From: Acidobacteriota bacterium
GTDB lineage: Bacteria; Acidobacteriota; Terriglobia; Bryobacterales; Bryobacteraceae
DNA: 64,000 nt
Direction of reading: 5' to 3'
Assembly: GCA_029776225.1 (NCBI GenBank)
Contig: JAKOTR010000051.1
Location: 1-64,000 of the forward strand
Shown piece after piece: positions 32,918-40,160 of this stretch. Position 1 is the stretch's first letter. Every line of letters starts with the position of its first letter. The position numbers were made by a program, and so were the translations under genes. Under the pieces are notes generated by a model, which saw only the letters and a list, made by a program, of their open reading frames with translations, was not told the origin of the DNA and did no database searches.

Positions 32918-34159
32918 ATGAGCATTCGCATGGAAAACGCTGGCGGTAGCGCAATGGCGGCGGGGCCCCGGGCGATCGCGGCCGAGGCGCAGCATCCCTG
33001 GAGATGGGCTGCGCTGGCCGTTCTGCTGGTATTCGCCTGGATGGCGGCCACCGTCGCGGCGAACTATGACGGACACTGGAGTGGTCTGTTCCGGACGGGG
33101 CAAAAATTTGCCGTTCCGCCGCATCTGGAGGCGTCCACCTACCGAGATCCGAGCCCCTACGGCTACGACGGGCAGTTCTATCGCTTTCTGGCGCACGATC
33201 CCCTGCTGCGGAAGGGCACGGCCGCTTACATCGATGCGCCCATCCTGCGCGCGCGGCGGATCCTGGTTCCGGGCGCCGCATGGCTTCTGGCCTGCGGGCA
33301 GCCCGGGTTAATCGACGGCGCTTACATCGTGGTGATCCTGGCGTCCATCTTCGGCGGCGTCTACTGGCTCGGGGCGTTGTTCATCAGGCAGGGCCGTCGC
33401 GCTTATCTGGGTCTGCTGTTTCTCATCGTGCCGGCGACGGTCGCCTCCATCGACCGCATGACGGTCGATATCACTCTCGCGGCGCTGGCTGCAGGGTTCG
33501 CATTCTATCTCCTGGAAAACCGCGAGCCCGAGCTATGGCTGGTTACGGCCGCGGCGGGCCTGGTGAGGGAAACCGGACTCCTGTTCGCCGCCGCTTGTGT
33601 GCTGGCGGCCCTCCTCCAGCGCGATTTCAGGAAATCGGCGCTCTGGGCTGCCACGGCGCTTCCCGCGCTGGGCTGGTACGCCTACCTGCACTGGGGATTG
33701 CCGCAACTGGCGCAAGTGCCCGGCGGCGGCGAGGCGGCGCCGGCGTGGGTGTATCCGCGGTTCCGGCTGGGTATTCTGCTTCGCGCGCTCGATCCTCCGC
33801 GCTACCCGCTTCCGCCCCTTAAGGAAGCGATCGCCCGCGGGCTCGACGTGGTGGCGCTGATAGGCATGATGGCGGCGTTCGTACTAGCTGCCCTGCGTTT
33901 GCGGGTGGCGCCCCGGGGCGCGCTGCGAATCGCTCTCGCGCTTCAGTTGCTGCTTCTGCTTGCCATGACCAGCAAGGGTTTCTGGAACACGCCGTTCGGA
34001 TATGCCCGGCCCTTTGGGCCTTTGTTCGTGCTTCTGCTGGCCGGCGCGGGTGCCCGCGCATCGAACGGCGCCATAGCGGGCGCTCTTGCGGCATCCGCCG
34101 CAGTAAACCTGCGTCTGGCGGCCGAGATTCGGGAGCAAGTCATGGGCTTTTTTGGGTGA
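32918..34159 (+). CDS. polytopic membrane protein, GT-C-like
   Basis: A 413-residue protein with about nine hydrophobic helices. After the first helix (about 28-46) comes STYRDPSPYGYDGQFYRFLAHDP, the acidic YGYDGQFY motif seen in many bacterial GT-C-like and sugar-related membrane proteins. Later RETGLLFAAACVLAALLQ and AMTSKGFWNTPFGYARPFGPLF are conserved-looking loops. Function unknown; its position beside a GT2 gene supports an envelope-sugar role. TACAAT at 32914-32919 lies 10 bases before a second in-frame ATG at 32930, so that start may be the true one. Its 3' end is part of a direct repeat (34138-34165). Confidence 0.7.
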   Translation: MSIRMENAGGSAMAAGPRAIAAEAQHPWRWAALAVLLVFAWMAATVAANYDGHWSGLFRTGQKFAVPPHLEASTYRDPSPYGYDGQFYRFLAHDPLLRKGTAAYIDAPILRARRILVPGAAWLLACGQPGLIDGAYIVVILASIFGGVYWLGALFIRQGRRAYLGLLFLIVPATVASIDRMTVDITLAALAAGFAFYLLENREPELWLVTAAAGLVRETGLLFAAACVLAALLQRDFRKSALWAATALPALGWYAYLHWGLPQLAQVPGGGEAAPAWVYPRFRLGILLRALDPPRYPLPPLKEAIARGLDVVALIGMMAAFVLAALRLRVAPRGALRIALALQLLLLLAMTSKGFWNTPFGYARPFGPLFVLLLAGAGARASNGAIAGALAASAAVNLRLAAEIREQVMGFFG

Positions 34160-34230
34160 GTTTTGATGTCTTCGCCGAATCGCGCTGGCAGTCTGATGCG
34201 CGAGTCATGGGGTTTTTGGGGTGAGTTTTG
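34138..34230 (+). repeat. 28-base direct repeat spanning a stop codon
   Basis: Copies at 34138-34165 and 34203-34230 match at 26 of 28 bases, with a 65-base period. The first copy includes the last codons and TGA stop of the membrane protein gene. Both contain T- and G-runs followed by TGAGTTTTG. Confidence 0.85.
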
Positions 34231-34277
34231 GCGGAGTAGTACTTCCCCACCAGCGCCGGAGAGAGTACACTTACTGT

Positions 34278-35432
34278 TTGCACAATTTGACACTCTCCGT
34301 AATCATTCCCGTTCTCGACGGCGCGGGCTATCTGCCGGCGTGCCTGAATGCCTTGAAGCTCAGTCAGGGCAGGGAACACATCCGGGAAGTGATCGTAGTG
34401 GACGACTGTTCGTCGGACGGGTCGGCGGCTGTGGCCGAGGCCGCCGGCGCGACCGTTCTACGTACTCCCGGTAGGATGGGGCCGGCTGCCGCCCGCAATC
34501 TGGGCGCTGCGCATGCTTCCGGCGATTTGCTGGTGTTTATCGATAGCGATGTGTGCATCCACCCCGGCGCTCTTGCCCGCATGCGCGAACGCTTTGAGAA
34601 CGAGCCCGATCTGGACGCCCTGATCGGCTCCTATGACGACGAGCCCGCCGCCCCTGGGTTCGTATCGCAATACAAGAACCTGATGCAGCACTATGTGCAC
34701 CAGAACGGGCGGCGGGAGGCCACAACGTTTTGGTCGGGCTGCGGCGCGGTGCGGCGCGAAGTCTTCTTGAGCGTGGGGGGATTCGACGAGGCATACAGGC
34801 GCCCCTCGATCGAGGATATCGACCTTGGCTATCGCCTGCTGAAGCAGGGACACCGGATTGCGCTTGACCCGGCGGTGCTTGCCAAGCACTTGAAACGCTG
34901 GAGGCTGACCTCGCTGCTCCATTCGGATATCTTCGACCGCGCACTTCCGTGGTCGCAGTTAATTTTGCGCTCCGCCCGCCTTCCGAACGATCTCAATGTC
35001 GCAGTGTGCCAGCGCTGGAGCGCGGCGCTGGTGGTTGCAGCGGCCGGTCTCGCCGGGGCCAGCGTAGTTTGGGGGATAATTCCAGCGCTGGCGGCTGTGG
35101 TTCTGCTTGGGGCCACGATACTGCTCAACCGTCGGTTTTACGGTTTTCTTGCTGCCAAGCGGGGCTGGATCTTCGCGCTGCGCGCGGTGCCGCTCCATTT
35201 GGCTTACTATCTCTACAGCGCGCTGACTTTCGCGGCCGCGGCAGCCGCTCATCCCTTCAGCCGCCGTCCGGATCACCCGGCTGAGTTCTCCTCCAGCATT
35301 CCATCGCTGTACGAAGCGGGTTCAGCTGTCGGGGCGGTTCCGGTTGGGGCGGAACGGCAGACCTACGCAGCGCGTCGCAGCCGTTTTAGTCTCCGCTCGA
35401 ACTCCTCCTCGGAGATCTCTCCGCGCGCATAA
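34278..35432 (+). CDS. glycosyltransferase family 2 with C-terminal membrane segment
   Basis: A 384-residue enzyme. TLSVIIPVLDGAGYL opens the GT-A fold; VIVVDDCSSDGS, RMGPAAARNLGAAHASGD, VFIDSDVCIHPG (metal DxD, about residue 95) and IEDIDLGYRLLKQGH (ED acceptor motif) follow. Two hydrophobic stretches at about 250-300 anchor it in the membrane. TTG at 34278 is chosen because TACACT (34266-34271) ends six bases before it; TTG at 34287 would start right at the fold. The last 70 bases overlap the SHOCT-protein gene on the other strand, and the C-terminal tail there (RSRFSLRSNSSSEISPRA) looks non-conserved. Confidence 0.8.
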   Translation: MHNLTLSVIIPVLDGAGYLPACLNALKLSQGREHIREVIVVDDCSSDGSAAVAEAAGATVLRTPGRMGPAAARNLGAAHASGDLLVFIDSDVCIHPGALARMRERFENEPDLDALIGSYDDEPAAPGFVSQYKNLMQHYVHQNGRREATTFWSGCGAVRREVFLSVGGFDEAYRRPSIEDIDLGYRLLKQGHRIALDPAVLAKHLKRWRLTSLLHSDIFDRALPWSQLILRSARLPNDLNVAVCQRWSAALVVAAAGLAGASVVWGIIPALAAVVLLGATILLNRRFYGFLAAKRGWIFALRAVPLHLAYYLYSALTFAAAAAAHPFSRRPDHPAEFSSSIPSLYEAGSAVGAVPVGAERQTYAARRSRFSLRSNSSSEISPRA

Positions 35433-35608
35433 CGCTCTCTCAGGAGCTGCTCTTCAGCCCCCATATCGCCGGCTTCAATGCTTGTTTCGTCCAGGCCGTG
35501 GCGGCTCCAGCCCCAGCCTACGCCCCAGACAATTAGGAAAAGAACCAGGGCCCAGAAAACCCAGAACCACCAGCCCCATCCCCAGTAACCCCAGCCGGCT
35601 CCCCACAT
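35363..35608 (-). CDS. SHOCT-domain small membrane protein
   Basis: An 81-residue protein. An N-terminal tryptophan/glycine-rich helix (about 1-35, FWVFWALVLFLIVWGVGWGW) is followed by a SHOCT motif (EEQLLRERYARGEISEEEFERRLKRLR, residues about 52-78), a short helical module found at the C-terminus of many small proteins. The family role is unknown. It overlaps the GT2 gene by 70 bases tail to tail, an unusually long antisense overlap. GAGGAGAGATCGAT precedes the ATG, so it has a good ribosome binding site. Confidence 0.8.
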   Translation of the reverse strand: MWGAGWGYWGWGWWFWVFWALVLFLIVWGVGWGWSRHGLDETSIEAGDMGAEEQLLRERYARGEISEEEFERRLKRLRRAA

Positions 35609-35650
35609 ATCGATCTCTCCTCACCTATCCTTGCCTTCATTATCCGGCAA

Positions 35651-36649
35651 TCAGGAGTTGCCGCCTGAGATTTCAATGGGCACTCTGAGAAGGTTTTCGT
35701 CCTCGTCCCAGAGTGCGTGTGTGCCGAGTTCGTCGCATAGAGATTGCATTTTGGCGGCGATCCACCAGGCGAGGCGGGGTTCGGCAAGCCGCGCCTGAAA
35801 ATCCCGGATCACCGCCGGCCGGAGGGCAAGCTCCCGAACAGCGCCGCCGCTGATCTCCACGCTGAACAGGAACGATTCGTCGTTGGGCTCGACTTCGTCC
35901 ACCGCGTAATCGTCGATGAAGTCTCCGGCGCTGTAAAGAATCGGCTTTCCGTTGCGGAGCTCGATCCCGCGAAAGACGTGCGGTGAATGGCCGAAGACGA
36001 TATCCGCGCCCGCATCGATGAGCGCGCGGCCGAATGTGACGTGTTCCGGCGGCGGCCGGTAGCCCCAGTTCGGCCCCCAGTGGAAGGAGACGAGAAGACA
36101 GTCCACCTGAGCGGCTGTGGTGGACACCAGTTCCAGCAGCCGCTTCGCCCTGTGGTCCTCAAGGTCTGCCGGAACGTAGCAGATGCCGGGCTTCTGCTCC
36201 GCCGCTTCCCAGCCCGGCTCGTTATCCGTGCAGGCGATCAGGCCGAAACGGGTCCCGTCTTTCACGAGCGAAGCGGGCCGCCATGCCTCGGCCTGGTTGC
36301 GGCCCGCTCCCGCAGCATGGATGCCGGCCTGCTCCAGCACCTCCAGCATTTCCAGTAGTGCGTCGTACTCGTAGTCGAGTACGTGATTGTTGGCGATGGA
36401 AACCAGTCCGATGCCGGCCGCCTGGAGTACGGCGACATTCTTGCTGTCGGAGCGGAAATGAAACATCTTCTCGGAGGCCGACCACGGGCGGCCGCGGTCG
36501 CTGAGCACGCATTCCAGGTTGCAGGCGCTTACGACGGCTTCCTGGAAACAGGGAAGCGTGTCTCCCCACGGGTATGTGGGAGGTGCCTCCTTCAACTTCT
36601 GATTCACCAGGCGGCCCAGCATCACGTCGCCAACGATCAGGACGCGCAC
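35651..36649 (-). CDS. CapA-like metallophosphatase-fold protein
   Basis: A 332-residue CapA/PgsA-type protein. Metallophosphoesterase-like motifs: MRVLIVGDVMLGRLV at the start, NLECVLSDRG, VSIANNHVLDYEYDALLE, VSFHWGPNWGYRPPPEHV and ADIVFGHSPHVFRGIE, then ILYSAGDFIDDYAVDE. CapA proteins function in poly-gamma-glutamate or capsule production, though many relatives are uncharacterised. The GTG start is chosen because the fold begins there; a longer open frame upstream reads through a region overlapping the UroD remnant on the other strand and looks non-coding. No signal peptide is seen with this start. Confidence 0.78.
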   Translation of the reverse strand: MRVLIVGDVMLGRLVNQKLKEAPPTYPWGDTLPCFQEAVVSACNLECVLSDRGRPWSASEKMFHFRSDSKNVAVLQAAGIGLVSIANNHVLDYEYDALLEMLEVLEQAGIHAAGAGRNQAEAWRPASLVKDGTRFGLIACTDNEPGWEAAEQKPGICYVPADLEDHRAKRLLELVSTTAAQVDCLLVSFHWGPNWGYRPPPEHVTFGRALIDAGADIVFGHSPHVFRGIELRNGKPILYSAGDFIDDYAVDEVEPNDESFLFSVEISGGAVRELALRPAVIRDFQARLAEPRLAWWIAAKMQSLCDELGTHALWDEDENLLRVPIEISGGNS

Positions 36650-36730
36650 ACTTACTGAGACGCGCCTCGTTTGCGCGCGGTTTTCGAGCATGAGTGGCAT
36701 TGCGGAGCCGGAAAGAGTAAATTGGCGCGC

Positions 36731-36855
36731 ATGACCTCGAGAGAACGGTTGCTCGCAGCCCTCACCGGGAAAATGCCGGACAGGCTGCCCGTCACCACGC
36801 ATCATGTCATGCCCTATTTCCTCGATAAGTACCTGGGCGGCATTCCGGCGCAAGG
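36731..36855 (+). pseudogene. truncated uroporphyrinogen-decarboxylase-like remnant
   Basis: From ATG 36731 the frame reads MTSRERLLAALTGKMPDRLP, then VTTHHVMPYFLDKYLGG: the N-terminus of UroD/MtaA-family methyltransferases and decarboxylases. After about 40 residues the similarity stops and the frame becomes unrelated until a stop near 36955. The family is normally 320-390 residues, so nearly 90 percent is missing. A -10-like TAAATT (36718-36723) still lies seven bases before the ATG, as for functional genes in this window. The remaining piece ends close to the next gene, suggesting an internal deletion. Confidence 0.65.
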
Positions 36856-36956
36856 CTCTAATGGCAGCGGGCGTGCTTGCGCTGCTTTCCGGGGTATAGC
36901 TCATTGGCCTTGCGGCCTCGGCTTAGCCCGTTGTTTGACTGCCGGAGAAGCTTGAA

Positions 36957-37697
36957 ATGACGTCCAGAAAGATTGCAGCTGCGAGAAGTCACATTCTGCC
37001 GTTCTTTCTGCTTGGTTTCGCCGTCGCGCAGGCGCAGGAGCCGCCGCTTCCTCGCTACGAAGTGAAGTATGCGAAATCGCGAATCGAAATAGACGGCAAG
37101 CTTGAAGACAAAGCCTGGGAACAGGCCGGCGTGATCGAACTGATCTTTCCCTTCGAGCAGCAAACCGGGCGGAAGCAGAAAACGCGCGTCCGCCTGCTCT
37201 GGGACGATAACGCCCTCTATGCCGGCTTCGATTGCGACGACGAGGATATCACCGCCCAGCACGTGAGCCGCGACGCTCCCACTTACCAGGACGACGTCGT
37301 GGAGCTCTTCCTCAATCCCTTGCCTTCGCAGCGGCTCGTTTACGTGGGCATGGAAATGAACGCCCGGGCTGTCATGTACGACTACCTGATGGTGAGCGGA
37401 ACCGCCCTTTTCAAGCAGTTCGACCTCAAGGACTTCAGGCTGGCTACGTTTCTCCGGGGCACGTTGAACGCCCGGGGCGACAAGGACGAGGGCTGGTCGC
37501 TTGAGCTTGCCATCCCATGGGAGAACTTCGAACGTCCGGTGACGCGGCCCAAACCCGGCGTCGAATGGCGCGCTCAGTTGAGCCGGTGGGATAACGTGAA
37601 TCCGGAGCGCGTGCTGAGCATGTGGTCCCATCCGCTGCGCCGTTCGGCCTCGCCGCACGTACCGGAGCGCTTCGGCATTCTGGTGTTCACCGAATAG
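36957..37697 (+). CDS. exported CBM9-like carbohydrate-binding protein
   Basis: A 246-residue protein with a signal peptide (ILPFFLLGFAVAQAQ). The mature part matches the carbohydrate-binding family-9-like domain: RIEIDGKLEDKAWEQAGVIEL, RLLWDDNALYAGFDCDDEDI, DDVVELFLNPLP and WSLELAIPWENFE (a PWxxF close). It likely binds sugar chains at the cell surface or in the periplasm. GGAGAA lies eight bases before the ATG. First intact gene of a sugar-acid cluster that ends at 45054. Confidence 0.8.
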   Translation: MTSRKIAAARSHILPFFLLGFAVAQAQEPPLPRYEVKYAKSRIEIDGKLEDKAWEQAGVIELIFPFEQQTGRKQKTRVRLLWDDNALYAGFDCDDEDITAQHVSRDAPTYQDDVVELFLNPLPSQRLVYVGMEMNARAVMYDYLMVSGTALFKQFDLKDFRLATFLRGTLNARGDKDEGWSLELAIPWENFERPVTRPKPGVEWRAQLSRWDNVNPERVLSMWSHPLRRSASPHVPERFGILVFTE

Positions 37698-37739
37698 CCC
37701 GCGCCCGGTTTTTGTGTGAGAGAATTTCAGGCGGCCATC

Positions 37740-39020
37740 ATGTCACCTGCATCTTCGATTGCACGGCTTACACGGCGAGACTTTTTCCTGCGGGCGGGCG
37801 CCGCGCTTGGAGCGTGCGCTTTGTCCCCGGCGATGCGGGCTGCGGCCGAGGCCGCCGGGCCGATGAAGATCACCGCCATCGAGGCGGTCACGTTCCGCAA
37901 GGACCTTCGCATCGGCGGTAACTCGGGCGGCGCCGACGGCGCGGAATTCTTCTGGGTCCGGCTGCACACGGACCGCGGCATTACCGGAACGGGCGAAACC
38001 TACCCCTACTCGCAGGGCGAAATCGGCGCGCTCAGGGATTACGCGCGGCAGATCCTCGGCCGCGACCCGCGCGACATAGACGGGCTCTGGCGCAGCTACT
38101 ACCACAACATGGCCATGCGCAACGCGGGCGGCTCGGATATGCGGGTCCTCAGCGCCATCAACATGGCGCAGCTCGACATTCTCGGCCAGGCTGCCGGCCT
38201 CCCCCTTTACCGGCTGCTGGGCGGCAAGACGCGCTCGCGCGTCCGCGTTTACAACACCACTACGGATTACTGGGCCATCAACGGGATGAAAATGGGCCCG
38301 GACACGCTGGCCATCGCCCGCTTCCTGCTTGATCGCGGCATTACCGCCATGAAGATTTACCCGTTCTCCGCCCGCGACAACTACCTCTCCAACCAGGAGC
38401 TTGACCGCGGGCTGAAGTGGATCCGCGATATTCGCGACGAGTTCGGCATGCGGATGGACATCTGCGTGGACCTCTGGGGCCGCTTCGATCTGCCGAGCGC
38501 GATCCGCATCGCAAAGGCGCTCGAGCCCTACAACATCATGTATCTCGAAGACGCCATGCTGATGAACAACGCCCAGTCTTACGCGCGGCTGGCGCAGGAG
38601 ACCAGCATTCCCATCTGCATGAGCGAGACTCTCGCCACCCGCTACGAGTACCGCGAGTTTTTCGAACTGAAAGCCTGCGACGTGGTGATGTACGATCTCT
38701 CCTGGTGCGGCGGCGTTTCGGAAGCGAAAAAGATTGCCGACATGGCCGACGCGTATTTCATCCCCACTTCGCCTCATACCTGCGGCGGCCCGCTGCTTTA
38801 CATCTGCTCGACGCACCTGAGCGCGGCCGTGCCGAATTTCCTCATTATGGAAAGCAATTACTGGAAGTACACGCACCAGTTTCCGCGTTTCGTGGCCAAC
38901 GCTCCGGTTCCGGAGAACGGCTCGGTAGCACCTCCGGAGGAGCCGGGCATCGGCGCAGGCATCAGGCCCGAACTCTTTTCGAGCGGCGATGCCATCGTGG
39001 AGACCATCGCCCGGGCCTAG
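37740..39020 (+). CDS. Tat-exported enolase-superfamily dehydratase
   Basis: A 426-residue mandelate-racemase/muconate-lactonising-type enzyme. The Tat leader is RRDFFLRAGAALGACALSP. The barrel follows: ITAMKIYPFSARDN, first metal ligand in MDICVDLWGRFD, second in MYLEDAML, third in ICMSETLATRYE, and a catalytic-histidine candidate in PTSPHTCGGPL. This is the acid-sugar dehydratase (galactonate/gluconate) branch, though the substrate is unknown. Family members are normally cytoplasmic; a Tat leader is notable. ATG 37740 is chosen over GTG 37716, since it places the twin arginine about 13 residues in. Confidence 0.82.
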   Translation: MSPASSIARLTRRDFFLRAGAALGACALSPAMRAAAEAAGPMKITAIEAVTFRKDLRIGGNSGGADGAEFFWVRLHTDRGITGTGETYPYSQGEIGALRDYARQILGRDPRDIDGLWRSYYHNMAMRNAGGSDMRVLSAINMAQLDILGQAAGLPLYRLLGGKTRSRVRVYNTTTDYWAINGMKMGPDTLAIARFLLDRGITAMKIYPFSARDNYLSNQELDRGLKWIRDIRDEFGMRMDICVDLWGRFDLPSAIRIAKALEPYNIMYLEDAMLMNNAQSYARLAQETSIPICMSETLATRYEYREFFELKACDVVMYDLSWCGGVSEAKKIADMADAYFIPTSPHTCGGPLLYICSTHLSAAVPNFLIMESNYWKYTHQFPRFVANAPVPENGSVAPPEEPGIGAGIRPELFSSGDAIVETIARA

Positions 39021-39068
39021 ACGGCGCCTCGTGCAAAGCTGCCCGAGAAGTGTAAGAATAGCGACATT

Positions 39069-39974
39069 ATGAAACGGAACCTTTGGCTCGCACTTTCATT
39101 TGCCCTCATCCTGCTTTTTGCCGGCGAGGGCCGCGCCCAGTTGGGCATGTTCACCAAAGAGCAGCGCATCGAGTTCACCCGGGAATGGAAAGGTGAGCGC
39201 GACGAAGACGGCCGCCCGCTTGTCCCGGACTCGGTTCTCGAGCGCCTGAGAGAGACCACTGCGGAAGAGGCTTGGGGCGTTCTGCGCGGCGCTCGCTATC
39301 CCAACCAGTTCGCCTCCGGCTTCCAGCAGATCGTCACCGTTCCCGGGAAGCGCCTGGTCGGCCGCGCCGTGACCGCCGTCTTCATGCCGCTCCGTCCTGA
39401 CGTAAACGCGGTCATCAATGAAAAGGCCAAAGCAGAGGGACGCAGTAGCGCGGGCGGGCAGAATTCCTGGGTCATCGATATTCTGAAGCCGGGCGACGTG
39501 GTTGTCGTCGATCTGTTCGGCAAGATCAAGGACGGCACCTTCATCGGTGACAATCTCGCCACCTCCATCTTCACCAAGACAGGGACCGGCGTTGTGGTCG
39601 ACGGAGCCGTCCGCGACCTTTCCGGCATTTTGCAGATCAAGGGATTTACCGGCTATGTGCGCGGTTTCGATCCCTCGGCCATCGCCAACGTGATGCTGGT
39701 GGGCATCAACGTGCCGATCCGCATCGGCGAAACCACGGTGATGCCGGGCGATGTGGTTCTGGGCGATCCCGAAGGCGTTACCTTCATTCCTGCGCATCTC
39801 GCGGAGCGGGTCGCGGATGTCTCCGAAAACACCCGGCTGCGCGACCAGTGGGGACACCAGATGCTGCGCGAGGGCAGGTACACCCCCGGCCAGATCGACT
39901 CCCGCTGGACGCCCGAAATGCAGGCCGAATTCAAGAAGTGGGCTGAAGAGCAAAGGAAGAAGCAAAAGAAGTAA
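39069..39974 (+). CDS. exported RraA/HMG-aldolase-like protein
   Basis: A 301-residue protein with a signal peptide (LWLALSFALILLFAGEGRAQ). The RraA-like domain covers about 60-255, with GRAVTAVFMPLRP, LKPGDVVVVDLFGKIKDGTFIGDNLATS, VVVDGAVRDLSGI and GDVVLGDPEGVTFIP. Relatives act as 4-hydroxy-4-methyl-2-oxoglutarate/oxaloacetate aldolases, with GDxx and the RD pair near the metal site. A cationic tail (KKWAEEQRKKQKK) ends it. An extended -10-like TGTAAGAAT ends nine bases before the ATG. Its 3' hairpin suggests the end of a transcript. Confidence 0.8.
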   Translation: MKRNLWLALSFALILLFAGEGRAQLGMFTKEQRIEFTREWKGERDEDGRPLVPDSVLERLRETTAEEAWGVLRGARYPNQFASGFQQIVTVPGKRLVGRAVTAVFMPLRPDVNAVINEKAKAEGRSSAGGQNSWVIDILKPGDVVVVDLFGKIKDGTFIGDNLATSIFTKTGTGVVVDGAVRDLSGILQIKGFTGYVRGFDPSAIANVMLVGINVPIRIGETTVMPGDVVLGDPEGVTFIPAHLAERVADVSENTRLRDQWGHQMLREGRYTPGQIDSRWTPEMQAEFKKWAEEQRKKQKK

Positions 39975-39982
39975 GACAACCG

Positions 39983-40010
39983 GCGAGACCGGGCTTACCC
40001 CCGGTCTCGC
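39983..40010 (+). terminator. strong hairpin after RraA-like gene
   Basis: An 11-pair perfect stem GCGAGACCGGG/CCCGGTCTCGC with a six-base loop, nine bases after the stop codon. No T-tract follows. Confidence 0.65.
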
Positions 40011-40160
40011 TCCCGCCAGTTCATCCTTCCACCGTTCTTGTTAAATCTGCCCCCCGAACCTGATGGGGACGTAACATCTGCGCAGAGCCCGCTCAAAATC
40101 CTTGCAGAAATTCCCAAATCAGAGTATAAGTCGCAGGAGAAACCACGAAGAGGGGGTGTT

